A stretch of DNA of 32,559 nucleotides from Chryseobacterium sp. YIM B08800 (GCF_026163565.1 NZ_JAPDKN010000056.1:1-32559); one strand, 5' to 3'. Numbered from the stretch's first letter, positions 8,745-17,063 are shown. Notes: generated by a model from the sequence alone, not told the origin. Translations and numbers: made by a program.

Positions 8745-9377
8745 ATGTTTAATAAAAATAAGAAGCTGGAAAGCGACCTCAAAAAAGTTAGAGAACAATA
8801 TCAGGAAAATAAAAAAAAAGCAATGCATTTAACAAAATCTGCACTAATGCAGATGGTTGTCAATTTGTTATGGGCTGGTTTTAATATGTATATGTTCCTG
8901 GAAAACAAGAATGAAGAAAAATCTTCATTCTTTAACTTTTGGGTAATGTTTTTTTTACTTTTAATGAATATTCCTTTATTTATCTATAAGGAAAACGAAA
9001 GAGAAAGTAAAAACAGGTTTGTAGCTATTTACTTTTTTTGTGCATTATTAGTATTTACTCTATTTCCATTCTTTATATCATATAATCTCCCCATGGCATT
9101 TACTTTAGCTTCATGGCTTCCCAATTATATCTATTCCTATTCAATAAAAGATAAAAAAGTGATAGATAGTCTGAAGGGAAATACGGTTAGTTTTATATTC
9201 TTTTGGGTAGCAGTTTTGGTAATCAGTATCATAATCAGTATTTCTGGGCATTCTTTTGGAATTGAATCATTTCCCAAGGGATACAATTATGGGTATTTAA
9301 TTAATGTAGTGTATAATTTATTTTTTATACTATCAGTTTATTATTCAAATCGATATAGAAGCATTTCTGGGGAATAA
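8745..9377 (+). CDS. Multi-helix membrane protein, candidate immunity or accessory
   Basis: A 210-residue protein with a charged, coiled-coil-prone N-terminus (about 1-30) and five or six membrane helices at about 32-52, 62-82, 91-111, 115-131, 147-168 and 183-200. No family is recognised. It lies 3 nt behind the lipoprotein gene and closes the tightly packed run of T6SS-linked genes; the next gene has its own promoter box. Together with the lipoprotein it may form an inner/outer envelope protective pair for the PAAR-linked cargo. Membrane topology is clear from composition. The role is inferred. Confidence 0.6.
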   Translation: MFNKNKKLESDLKKVREQYQENKKKAMHLTKSALMQMVVNLLWAGFNMYMFLENKNEEKSSFFNFWVMFFLLLMNIPLFIYKENERESKNRFVAIYFFCALLVFTLFPFFISYNLPMAFTLASWLPNYIYSYSIKDKKVIDSLKGNTVSFIFFWVAVLVISIIISISGHSFGIESFPKGYNYGYLINVVYNLFFILSVYYSNRYRSISGE

Positions 9378-9397
9378 TAAAGTGAGTATCGACTAGA

Positions 9398-9426
9398 TTT
9401 ATGAAGCTAAAAAAATGCTATGTTTG
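9398..9426 (+). promoter_or_regulatory. Bacteroidota-type promoter of the antiporter gene
   Basis: TATGTTTG at 9419-9426 matches the -7 consensus TAnnTTTG. A weak TTTA at 9398-9401 lies 17 nt upstream in the -33 position. Transcription would begin near 9433, leaving a leader of about 17 nt before ATG 9450. It marks the break between the T6SS run and the antiporter. Confidence 0.5.
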
Positions 9427-9449
9427 TATCTTAAAGCACAAATAATATC

Positions 9450-11033
9450 ATGCACAGTCTTTTACCTTTTCTGTTAGCAATGGTTGCAGTCATCGTTGTT
9501 TTAAACATGTTTGCTGCCAAACTCAAAATTGCTTATCCTATTTTATTGGTTGTTGGAGGTTTGATCATCAGTTTTATTCCGGGATTACCAGTTATAAAAA
9601 TTGATCCGGATCTTATCTTTTTTATATTTCTTCCGCCGTTATTATGTGACGCAGCTTGGAATATTTCTTTTAAAGAAATGATGAAATGGTGGCGTATTAT
9701 TGGGAGTTTTGCTTTTCTGGTCGTATTTTTTACCGCTTTATCAGTGGCATTAATTACCAATTATTTTATACCAGGATTTACAATTGCTTTAGGGTTTTTA
9801 CTTGGCGGGATCGTTTCTCCACCAGATGCCGTGAGTACAGGAGCGATTACTAAATTTGTGAAAATTCCAAAATCTACTTCTACCATTCTTGAAGGCGAAA
9901 GTTTGTTGAATGATGCCTCATCATTGATCATTTTCCGATTCGCTTTGGTGGCGGTAGGAACAGGTCAGTTTATTTGGATGGACGCAACGATGAGTTTCTT
10001 TTGGATGGTCATTGGCGGTGTTGGTATTGGCTTGCTTTTGGGATGGCTTTTTGTAAAGGCACACAAATTTCTTCCAACTGATGCGCCTTCTGATATTGCA
10101 TTAACGATCATTGAACCATATCTGATGTATTGGATCGCAGAGCAGTTTCACAGTTCAGGCGTTTTGGCGGTTGTTGCCGGTGGACTTTTTATGTCGGCAA
10201 GACGATTAAAATTCTTAAACAGTACAAGCCGGATCCATGCATACAGTGTTTGGGAAAGTCTGATATTTATTCTGAATGGTGTAGTTTTCCTCATCATTGG
10301 ATTAGAACTTCCTGAAATTGTAGATGGACTTAAGGAAGATCATATTCCATTGGGAACCGCTATCGGTTATGGTGTTTTAGTAACAGGAATTCTGATTGCT
10401 GCAAGAATGATTAGCTCTTATGCAGCATTAATTTCTACGATGATTTTTCGTCCAAGTGTACAACCTCATGCATCTTCAAGAACACGCCGTTGGATGATGC
10501 CACTTTTATTAGGTTGGACAGGAATGCGGGGCGTGGTTTCGTTGGCTGCAGCATTGGCAATTCCTGTGACTTTAGATAATGGTGAAGCTTTTCCGCATAG
10601 AAATTTAATTCTCTTTATTACGTTTGTCGTGATTTTGCTAACTCTTTTAGTTCAGGGGCTTACGCTTCCTTATTTTATCAAACGGACTCGGTTTTTTGAT
10701 GATGTTTTCAAAGAAGAATCTGAAGAATTAACAAAACAAAAATTAAAGAAAGACCTGAAACAACATGTTTATCATTTTCTTAAAGCCAAGTATGAAAACG
10801 AATTGAAAGACCATGCAGGTTTAGAGATTTTCCTAAGACATTGGGAAGAACGTGCAAAAGCCGCCGACGACAGTTGGATGAATGAGAAAACAAAACTTAT
10901 CTTTATAGAAATGCTCGAAACCCAGCGTGAATATCTTTCAGAGCTTAATAAAGATCCGAAAATTAATGAAGAAATGATCCGTCAGCAATTATTCCAAATC
11001 GATCTTGAAGAAGAACGGTTAAGAATGATTTAA
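9450..11033 (+). CDS. Na+/H+ antiporter, CPA1 family
   Basis: A 527-residue inner-membrane protein with about 12 hydrophobic helices up to about residue 410 and a charged cytoplasmic tail of about 115 residues. CPA1 signatures are present: SPPDAVST at 123-130 with the ion-binding Asp126, and EGESLLNDASSL at 148-159 with the Asn154-Asp155 pair. GWTGMRGVVSLAAALAIP, a later conserved helix, is also present. The family exchanges cytoplasmic Na+ (or K+) for protons and contributes to pH and salt tolerance. The closest named bacterial groups are NhaP/NhaG-like, but ion preference cannot be read from sequence. It has its own promoter box and is followed after 17 nt by a small membrane protein. Confidence 0.92.
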   Translation: MHSLLPFLLAMVAVIVVLNMFAAKLKIAYPILLVVGGLIISFIPGLPVIKIDPDLIFFIFLPPLLCDAAWNISFKEMMKWWRIIGSFAFLVVFFTALSVALITNYFIPGFTIALGFLLGGIVSPPDAVSTGAITKFVKIPKSTSTILEGESLLNDASSLIIFRFALVAVGTGQFIWMDATMSFFWMVIGGVGIGLLLGWLFVKAHKFLPTDAPSDIALTIIEPYLMYWIAEQFHSSGVLAVVAGGLFMSARRLKFLNSTSRIHAYSVWESLIFILNGVVFLIIGLELPEIVDGLKEDHIPLGTAIGYGVLVTGILIAARMISSYAALISTMIFRPSVQPHASSRTRRWMMPLLLGWTGMRGVVSLAAALAIPVTLDNGEAFPHRNLILFITFVVILLTLLVQGLTLPYFIKRTRFFDDVFKEESEELTKQKLKKDLKQHVYHFLKAKYENELKDHAGLEIFLRHWEERAKAADDSWMNEKTKLIFIEMLETQREYLSELNKDPKINEEMIRQQLFQIDLEEERLRMI

Positions 11034-11050
11034 TTCTAAAAATTATCTCG

Positions 11051-11302
11051 ATGTCACAAAACAATAAAATTTTAAAGAAAATAGGAGCAGAGTTTTTAAT
11101 GGGTATTTTCGGTGCTTTAGGGACTCATGTTGAGACAAAAGTTGGATTAGGTGTTTTTTTATTAATTGTAGGTTTAGGAATTTTATTGAGTCCAAAAACC
11201 CAAGACATAGATTATTTTTCACAATGTTTGGTTGGAGTAATATTAATTGTGATGGCATTAATTTTATTTATTTGGAGAATTAAACAACTTAAAAAAAAAT
11301 GA
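11051..11302 (+). CDS. Small two-helix membrane protein
   Basis: An 83-residue protein with hydrophobic helices at about 29-48 and 56-76 and a basic C-terminus (KQLKKK). No family is recognised. It follows the antiporter gene by 17 nt on the same strand with no terminator between, so it is probably co-transcribed. It is a plausible real gene because of start position, composition and spacing, but it is short and has no recognisable motif. Confidence 0.5.
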   Translation: MSQNNKILKKIGAEFLMGIFGALGTHVETKVGLGVFLLIVGLGILLSPKTQDIDYFSQCLVGVILIVMALILFIWRIKQLKKK

Positions 11303-11395
11303 AAATATTGAATGAAGTAATTTTAAATTGATTAAAAAAGAGCACCGAAAAAACTCGATGCCCCACACAAATTAATTATAAAACTGAAGTATATT

Positions 11396-12817
11396 TTATT
11401 TTTTCCAAATCTTTTCGATCTCTTCCAAAGATTTACCTTTGGTTTCCGGAACCCATTTCCAGACAAAGATCAATGATAAAACACTCATCACCCCGTAAAA
11501 TCCGTAGGTAAATGCTCCGCTGAATTCCATCATGAAAGGATAGGTTGATGATATTAAATAATTCGCTGCCCATTGTGCTGCAACGGCAATCGCAATTGCA
11601 CTTCCTCTGATTTTATTGGGGAAAATTTCTGAAATTAAAACCCAGCAAATTGGTCCCCAAGACATCATAAATGAAGCCGTGTAAACGATGATAAATACCA
11701 AAGTGGCAATTCCTATGATTTGATAATAAGATAAAATAGCAATCGCAAACATTCCAATCGCCATTCCTACTGAACCTATAATTAACAAAGGCTTTCTTCC
11801 CCATTTATCCACTGTAAAAATGGCAATAACGGTAAATATTACATTCACCAATCCCATCACAACGGTTTGCAACATCGAAGAATCTTTGTGAACACCCATG
11901 CTTTCGAAAATTCTAGGAGCGTAGTACAATGCAACATTAATTCCCACGAATTGTTGGAAAACAGAAAGTAAAATTCCAATCACGATTACAGTTTTTCCGA
12001 AGGCAAAAATTTCACTTTTATGCTCAACGACGGTGCTTTTTATTTCAGAGAAAATTTCTTTTCCTCGCGCTTCTCCGTTGATTTTGGTTAAAATTTTCAG
12101 TGCTTCCGCATCTTTATTAATAAAAGTCAGATAACGCGGAGTTTCAGGAACGAAAAACAGTAAAATTCCAAATAGGGCAGAAGGAATTGTCAGCGATAAA
12201 AACATATATCGCCATCCAATTTCGTTAATCCATTCTACGGTTTGTCCGCTTGCGATTCCCCAATTCACAAAATAAACGACCAACATTCCAAAAATAATGG
12301 CAAACTGATTTAAGGAAACCAATTTTCCACGTATTTCAGCCGGTGCAATTTCACCAATGTACATCGGACAAACCGCTGAAGCGAGTCCTACACCAATTCC
12401 ACCGATAATTCTATAGAAATTAAAAGCCAGCAAAACACCCATTGAATGTTCGCCGTGTTTGAAGAATAAAAATTCAGGATAGGCCGCTCCCAAAGCACTG
12501 ATGAAGAACAAAAATGCGGAAAGCATTAATGATCTTTTTCTTCCCAGTTTAGTTGAGATCATCCCGGAAATAGCACCACCGATGATACATCCGATCAGTG
12601 CGCTCGAAATGGTCGCTCCGTGCGCTAATGAGCTCAATCCCAAAGGTATAATCAGATATTCCTGAATCGATTTTTCGGCTCCGGAAATTACTGCGGTGTC
12701 GTATCCAAACAAAAGTCCTCCCAAAGTGGCGACCAATGTGAGTACGGTAACGTACAGCATATTGATCTGAGCCTTTGTTCCTGAAGAATAGTTAGGACCA
12801 GAATCTATTATTTGCAT
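11396..12817 (-). CDS. xylE: D-xylose:H+ symporter, MFS sugar porter
   Basis: A 473-residue major-facilitator protein with 12 predicted helices. Sugar-porter signatures appear in order: GGLLFGYDTAVISGA near the start, GRKRSL after helix 2, PAEIRGKLVSLNQ in the first half, FQQFVGINVALYYAPRIFE at helix 7, DKWGRKPLL after helix 8, and PETKGKSLEEIE at the end. The QQ..G.N..YYAP stretch is the sugar-binding helix of XylE/GLUT-type carriers. It is the last gene of the xylB-xylA-xylE operon on the minus strand, which makes xylose the expected substrate. A ~90-bp palindromic element fills most of the gap to xylA. Other pentoses or hexoses are possible, but the context argues for xylose uptake. Confidence 0.92.
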   Translation of the reverse strand: MQIIDSGPNYSSGTKAQINMLYVTVLTLVATLGGLLFGYDTAVISGAEKSIQEYLIIPLGLSSLAHGATISSALIGCIIGGAISGMISTKLGRKRSLMLSAFLFFISALGAAYPEFLFFKHGEHSMGVLLAFNFYRIIGGIGVGLASAVCPMYIGEIAPAEIRGKLVSLNQFAIIFGMLVVYFVNWGIASGQTVEWINEIGWRYMFLSLTIPSALFGILLFFVPETPRYLTFINKDAEALKILTKINGEARGKEIFSEIKSTVVEHKSEIFAFGKTVIVIGILLSVFQQFVGINVALYYAPRIFESMGVHKDSSMLQTVVMGLVNVIFTVIAIFTVDKWGRKPLLIIGSVGMAIGMFAIAILSYYQIIGIATLVFIIVYTASFMMSWGPICWVLISEIFPNKIRGSAIAIAVAAQWAANYLISSTYPFMMEFSGAFTYGFYGVMSVLSLIFVWKWVPETKGKSLEEIEKIWKK

Positions 12818-12846
12818 AGTTTGATTTTTAAATGTTAAAAGTTTTG

Positions 12847-12937
12847 TTTAAACACGAATTACACTAATTTTTTTTCACAAATGACACTAATAAATCTGTG
12901 ATATTCGTGCAAGATATTTGTGATATTCGTGTTTAAA
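12847..12937. repeat. Intercistronic palindromic repeat, copy A (xylA-xylE gap)
   Basis: A 91-bp imperfect inverted repeat. The outer arms are TTTAAACACGAATTACAC and, reverse-complemented, TTTAAACACGAATATCAC. The interior also holds mutually complementary TTCACAAAT and TTTGTGA pieces, so the whole unit can fold into one long hairpin. It begins 3 nt beyond the xylA stop and ends 29 nt before xylE. Related copies lie at 16969-17057 and 27519-27615. Confidence 0.8.
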
Positions 12938-12940
12938 AAA

Positions 12941-14269
12941 TTATAAATATTGATTGATTAAGCTCTCAAGATATTCCTGTTTTCCGCTTTCTCTACCAAC
13001 TTCTCCCAAACCTTGAGCATAAGTTGCAAGATCTGTTAAAGAAAGATTTCCGTCTTCGAAATCCTTTCCTTTTCCACTGTCAAAAGAAGAATATCTATTG
13101 GTTCTGATTTCAGAATATTTTGATTTTTCTAAAATTTTATCAGCAGCTAAGAATGATCTCGCAAAATTGTCCATTCCACTGATGTGAGCGATGAAAATAT
13201 CTTCCAAATCGGTTGAGTTTCTTCTGATTTTCGCATCGAAATTCACACCTCCACCTTGAAAACCTCCAGCCTGAATGATCACCAACATCGCCTGAGTCAT
13301 TTCATATAGATCAACCGGGAATTGGTCTGTATCCCAACCGTTTTGGTAATCACCTCTGTTCGCATCGATGCTTCCCAAAACATTATTGTCAGCCGCAACT
13401 TGCAGTTCGTGCTCAAAAGTATGTTGTGCTAAAGTCGCGTGGTTGACTTCAAGATTTAATTTAAAATCATTCAATAGATCGTACTGACGAAGGAAATTCA
13501 AACAAGTTGCAGCATCGAAGTCATATTGGTGTTTTGTTGGTTCCATTGGTTTTGGTTCGATGAAAAAAGTCCCTTTGAAACCTTGAGCTCTTGCGTAGTC
13601 TTTGGCCAAATGTAAAAATTTTGCCATATGTTCCTGTTCACGTTTCATGTTGGTGTTCAGTAAAGACATATAACCTTCACGACCGCCCCAGAAAACATAA
13701 TTTTCTCCGCCTAATTTAATCGTTGCATCCAAAGCATTTTTCACTTGACCTCCTGCGTAAGCCAAAACATCAAATGAAGGATTGGTTGCTGCACCGTTCA
13801 TAAATCTTGGGTTTGAAAAACAGTTGGATGTTCCCCAAAGTAATTTTACACCGGAAGCAGCTTGTTTCTCTTTAGCGTAATCGGTGATGAATTCTAATCT
13901 TTTTGTAGATCCTGTAAAATCATCTGCCTCGTCGATCAAATCATAATCGTGGAAACAGTAATAAGGAACGCCCAGTTTTGTGAAAAATTCGAAAGCAGCA
14001 TCCATTTTTTCAGTCGCTCTTTGTTTTGCATCAGAAGCGGTTAACCAGTCAAATTGCTGAGTTCCTGCTCCGAACGGATCTCCACCGGTTGCGCAGAACG
14101 TATGCCAATAAGCTGAGGCAAATTTGAAATATTCTTTCATCGTTTTTCCACGAACCACCAAATTCTCATCATAAAACTTGAACGCTAACGGGTTGTCTGA
14201 TTCTCTTCCCTCAAACTTGATTTTTTCTATTCCTTTGAAATATTCTTTGTTTCCTAATGTAACTGACAT
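12941..14269 (-). CDS. xylA: Xylose isomerase
   Basis: A 442-residue TIM-barrel enzyme that converts D-xylose to D-xylulose in the cytoplasm. All hallmark residues are present at a constant offset of 6 from the E. coli enzyme. H107 lies in YCFHDYD, with E238 and K240 in FFIEPKP. Metal ligands are E274 and H277 (NLEVNHATL), D302 (GSIDANRGD), D313 and D315 (GWDTDQF) and D345 (GVNFDAK). Length equals the family norm for the class II (longer) isomerases. It is the middle gene of the xylose operon, between xylB upstream and xylE downstream. It is flanked on both sides by structured repeats, and no separate promoter box was found in front of it. Confidence 0.97.
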   Translation of the reverse strand: MSVTLGNKEYFKGIEKIKFEGRESDNPLAFKFYDENLVVRGKTMKEYFKFASAYWHTFCATGGDPFGAGTQQFDWLTASDAKQRATEKMDAAFEFFTKLGVPYYCFHDYDLIDEADDFTGSTKRLEFITDYAKEKQAASGVKLLWGTSNCFSNPRFMNGAATNPSFDVLAYAGGQVKNALDATIKLGGENYVFWGGREGYMSLLNTNMKREQEHMAKFLHLAKDYARAQGFKGTFFIEPKPMEPTKHQYDFDAATCLNFLRQYDLLNDFKLNLEVNHATLAQHTFEHELQVAADNNVLGSIDANRGDYQNGWDTDQFPVDLYEMTQAMLVIIQAGGFQGGGVNFDAKIRRNSTDLEDIFIAHISGMDNFARSFLAADKILEKSKYSEIRTNRYSSFDSGKGKDFEDGNLSLTDLATYAQGLGEVGRESGKQEYLESLINQYL

Positions 14270-14319
14270 ATTATATATTTTAATTTTTATTGATTTTTTG
14301 AATTTATCTTTTAGTTTTT

Positions 14320-14410
14320 ATTTGGGCAGCTGTTCCGCCTTCCACTCCCAATCTTTTGTTCGTCGTTCCTCCTCGCAAAAGGATTTCCGTTCAAGTCGGG
14401 CTGCGAATTT
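14320..14410. repeat. Structured intergenic element in the xylB-xylA gap
   Basis: A segment of higher GC than its surroundings that folds on itself. GGGCAGC at 14324-14330 pairs through GCAGC with GCTGC at 14400-14404. AATCTTTTG at 14350-14358 pairs with CAAAAGGATT at 14376-14385 with one bulge. It lies in the 204-bp gap between xylB and xylA and has no coding potential consistent with its neighbours. From memory, similar sequences recur in Chryseobacterium intergenic DNA, but this needs a genome search. Confidence 0.6.
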
Positions 14411-14473
14411 ATCTCATCGTTTAAAATGAATCGCTAACAATTGAATGTAAAGCTAAAAGCCAATTGCCATTCG

Positions 14474-15964
14474 CTAATAGCTAGTAATTACTTGCTCTAG
14501 TTTTGTTTTCCACTTCGCATAGCTTTCTTTGTACTGATCCATATTTTTAAAATCAGGAATGTAGGTGGTGGTAATATCTTTTTCTGTTAAAATATCGTTG
14601 AGCGTATCAAATGCTTCTGCTCCGATCGCTGCTGCTCTTGCTGCTCCGGTAGAACCTGTTGTATCAAAAATTCTTATTTCAGTATCTAATAAAGATGCAA
14701 TCGATTGCGCAAACAAAGAAGAACGAAATAAATTATCACCTCCGGCTTTAATAATACCTTTTTGAAGACCATCATTCATCAGAATTTCAGTTCCATAAAC
14801 GAAGGAGTAGGCGATGCCTTCCAATCCTGCTCTGAAAAGATGAACGCTTTTGTGACGGTTAAAATTCACATTATAGGTAGAAGAACCAATATCTTTATTT
14901 TTTAAAACTCTTTCGGCTCCATTTCCAAAAGGTAAAACGATGATTCCGTCTGAGCCGATTGGAATTTGTGATGCCAAATCATTCAGTTCCTGATAAGAAT
15001 GTCTTTTTTGGTCAACCTGATGTCTCAACCAGCTGTACTGAATTCCTGCCCCATTTAAACAAAGCATTTTCCCGATTCTTGGCTTTTCCTGAGTATGGTT
15101 AATGTGTGCAAAATTGTTTACTCGCACAGATTCTTTAGAATGAATATTATCTGTTACACCATAAACAACTCCGGAAGTTCCACCCGTTGCGGCAATTTCT
15201 CCGGGATTCATTACGTTTAAAGACAAAGCATTATTTGGCTGATCTCCCGCTCTGTATAAAATAGGAATTCCTTCTGGTAAGCCACTTTCTTCAGCTCCCT
15301 GTTTTGAAACGACACATTGCTCCGTAAAATTATCAACCACTTTTGAAACCAATGATTCATCAATTCCCCAATGATTTAACAATGTTTTTGAAGGCTGGTG
15401 TTTTTGAAAATCCCAAAGTACACCTTCAGAAAGTCCGGTAACTGTTGTTGTTGCTTCACCGCTTAATTTCAATGCAATAAAATCTCCGGGAAGCATAAAT
15501 TTCCAGATCTTTTCATATACTTCGGGCTCGTTCTCTTTTACCCATTTTAATTTTGAAGCAGTGAAATTTCCTGGAGAATTAAGGAGTTTATCCATACAAA
15601 CTTTTTCACCCAGATCATTGAAAGCCTGGTCACCAGTTTCTACAGCACGACTGTCGCACCAAATAATTGACGGACGAAGAATCTGTTTATCTTTTCCCAA
15701 CAAAACCAAACCGTGCATTTGGTAAGAAATACCTATTCCTTTGATCTCGTTTTTATCGATATGACTTTCAGCAATTACTTTTTGAGTTAAAATTCTGAGA
15801 TTTTGCCACCATTGTTCCGGATCTTGTTCTGCCCAACCGATCTTTGGAGAATCAATAGACATCTCTGTTTCCGGATATTTTGCATGAGCGATCACTTTGC
15901 CCTGTTCATCTACGATAGAAGCCTTTATCGATGAGCTTCCAACATCATATCCTATAAACTTCAT
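14474..15964 (-). CDS. xylB: Xylulokinase, FGGY family
   Basis: A 496-residue sugar kinase that phosphorylates D-xylulose to xylulose 5-phosphate for the pentose phosphate pathway. The N-terminal ATPase fold starts YDVGSSSIKA (phosphate-1 motif, about 6-15). YQMHGLV at 81-87 matches the substrate loop typical of xylulokinases. GDQPNNA with Asp241 supplies the catalytic base, and IAATGGTSGV (phosphate-2 region) follows. The later AGGDNLFRSSLFAQSIA is the FGGY adenosine-binding region. Length fits the family. It is the first gene of the minus-strand xyl operon; upstream lies a divergent gene and a 251-bp shared regulatory gap. No xylose regulator gene is adjacent. Confidence 0.95.
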   Translation of the reverse strand: MKFIGYDVGSSSIKASIVDEQGKVIAHAKYPETEMSIDSPKIGWAEQDPEQWWQNLRILTQKVIAESHIDKNEIKGIGISYQMHGLVLLGKDKQILRPSIIWCDSRAVETGDQAFNDLGEKVCMDKLLNSPGNFTASKLKWVKENEPEVYEKIWKFMLPGDFIALKLSGEATTTVTGLSEGVLWDFQKHQPSKTLLNHWGIDESLVSKVVDNFTEQCVVSKQGAEESGLPEGIPILYRAGDQPNNALSLNVMNPGEIAATGGTSGVVYGVTDNIHSKESVRVNNFAHINHTQEKPRIGKMLCLNGAGIQYSWLRHQVDQKRHSYQELNDLASQIPIGSDGIIVLPFGNGAERVLKNKDIGSSTYNVNFNRHKSVHLFRAGLEGIAYSFVYGTEILMNDGLQKGIIKAGGDNLFRSSLFAQSIASLLDTEIRIFDTTGSTGAARAAAIGAEAFDTLNDILTEKDITTTYIPDFKNMDQYKESYAKWKTKLEQVITSY

Positions 15965-16156
15965 TAATGAATTAATAATTGTTAACCTTTAAATGTAATA
16001 ATTTTATGTAATACTCAATAAATTTTTAAGAATATGTGAATTTGAAGAAGTGGATTTAATCTTAAGTCTTTATTTTCAGTCTTTTAGGAATATTTTGAAT
16101 TTGTGAAGTTTGGTTTTAAACTTAAATAATCTTGGTTGTTAAAAAAAGATTTTCCC

Positions 16157-16164
16157 CAAAAATA
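16157..16164 (-). promoter_or_regulatory. Possible -7 box for the xylBAE operon
   Basis: CAAAAATA on + reads TATTTTTG on the minus strand, an exact TAnnTTTG match. No clear -33 TTG is seen at the right distance. It would give a leader of about 185 nt before xylB. It is the only exact minus-strand match in the gap. Confidence 0.35.
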
Positions 16165-16176
16165 GGCTCTAAAATG

Positions 16177-16184
16177 TAATTTTG
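16177..16184 (+). promoter_or_regulatory. Possible -7 box for the DUF434 gene
   Basis: TAATTTTG matches TAnnTTTG exactly and lies 31 nt before ATG 16216. It sits back-to-back with the minus-strand box at 16157-16164, so the two could be controlled together. Confidence 0.4.
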
Positions 16185-16193
16185 AGTAATCGA

Positions 16194-16201
16194 TTGCGCA
16201 A
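16194..16201. promoter_or_regulatory. Palindrome TTGCGCAA, possible operator
   Basis: A perfect 8-bp palindrome, TTGCGCAA, sits in the xylB/DUF434 divergent gap beside both promoter boxes. Its flanks (TCGA and ACACG) give it the look of a LacI-family-type operator half-site arrangement. There is only one copy and no adjacent regulator gene, so this is a weak call. Confidence 0.25.
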
Positions 16202-16215
16202 ACACGTAATTTTAA

Positions 16216-16971
16216 ATGAAAATAGAACAATTTGCTCCAAAAATTATATTTTTGAATATGAACAATAGAAATCGCGGAAAAAATACTGGCGACGATACCT
16301 TATTTTCTTCACAAAAGCAGATCGATAAACTGAAATTAGCCATTCAGGATATGAAATATTTGCTGAGCCGAAATTATGCAGAAAAAGCGTCCTCCGAATT
16401 AGTGGGTAATCATTATCGATTGAAAGCCCGACAAATTCAGGCTTTGCGTGGTGCTTCGGCTTCTGAAAATCAGATTCAGAGCAGAAAAAATAAAGAACTT
16501 CAAATTTCAGATTTAAAAGATAAAACGATTTACCTTGATGGCTTTAATTTATTAATTTTATTGGAAAGTTTACTTTCTGAAGCTTATATTTTTGAAGGAA
16601 TCGACGGTTGCTTTCGTGATCTTTCCGGTGTTCATGGAACTTACAAAAGAGTCAATCAAACACAAAAAGCGATTGAATTGGTTGCTACATTTTTTCAGAA
16701 ATCTCAGGTACAAAAGCTAATCTGGATTTTTGATAAACCTGTTTCAAACAGTGGAAGAATTAAAGAAATAATTTTAGATTTTGCTCAAGAAAATAATTTT
16801 GATTGGAATGTTGAACTGGAGTTTAATCCAGATAGATTTTTAGTTGAAAATGCAGAAATAATCGTTTCTTCTGATGCCTGGATTTTAGATTATTCTAAAA
16901 ATTGGTTTAATCTTATTAAGTATTTGATTAACGAAGAGAAATTGCCTGTTAATCTTATAAAATTAATCTAA
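16216..16971 (+). CDS. DUF434 / DUF5616 protein (PIN-like C-terminal half)
   Basis: A 251-residue soluble protein. Residues about 35-80 (LAIQDMKYLLSRNYAEKASS, then ELVGNHYRLKARQIQALRGA) match my memory of the small helical DUF434 domain. From about 105 it has IYLDGFNLLILLES, then GIDGCFRDLSGVHGTY, and later KLIWIFDKPVSNSGR and IVSSDAWILD. This is the acidic, PIN-like layout of DUF5616. Spaced aspartates (D108, and those in DGCFRD, FDKP and SSDAWILD) suggest metal binding and possible nuclease activity, which is inference. A second in-frame ATG at 16258 is possible. The gene is divergent from the xylose operon, and its stop codon is overlapped by palindromic repeat copy B. Confidence 0.75.
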   Translation: MKIEQFAPKIIFLNMNNRNRGKNTGDDTLFSSQKQIDKLKLAIQDMKYLLSRNYAEKASSELVGNHYRLKARQIQALRGASASENQIQSRKNKELQISDLKDKTIYLDGFNLLILLESLLSEAYIFEGIDGCFRDLSGVHGTYKRVNQTQKAIELVATFFQKSQVQKLIWIFDKPVSNSGRIKEIILDFAQENNFDWNVELEFNPDRFLVENAEIIVSSDAWILDYSKNWFNLIKYLINEEKLPVNLIKLI

Positions 16972-17057
16972 ACACAAATTACACCAATATTCACACTAAA
17001 AGGCACAAATGATTTATTGTGATATTTGTGAAAACATTTGTGTTATTAGTGTTTAAA
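16969..17057. repeat. Intercistronic palindromic repeat, copy B
   Basis: An 89-bp imperfect inverted repeat. The left arm is TAAACACAAATTACAC. The right arm read in reverse is TTTAAACACTAATAACAC. The TAA stop of the DUF434 gene forms its first bases, and it ends 6 nt before the next ATG (17064), so it fills the entire gap. It is related to copies at 12847 and 27519. Confidence 0.8.
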
Positions 17058-17063
17058 AAAAAC

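Noticed and set aside
1..9377. Prophage or contractile injection system rather than T6SS
   Set aside because: No phage structural, lysis or integrase genes are seen, and the VgrG tail plus DUF4280 and lipase fit T6SS better, although upstream genes outside the window would settle it.
14178..14429. 83-codon + frame over the xylA start and the xylB-xylA gap
   Set aside because: It is antisense to xylA and runs into the structured repeat; there is no protein-like character beyond the repeat sequence.
17019..17063. Upstream extension of the 216-residue protein to a TTG
   Set aside because: The extra codons fall inside the palindromic repeat, so the ATG at 17064 is preferred.
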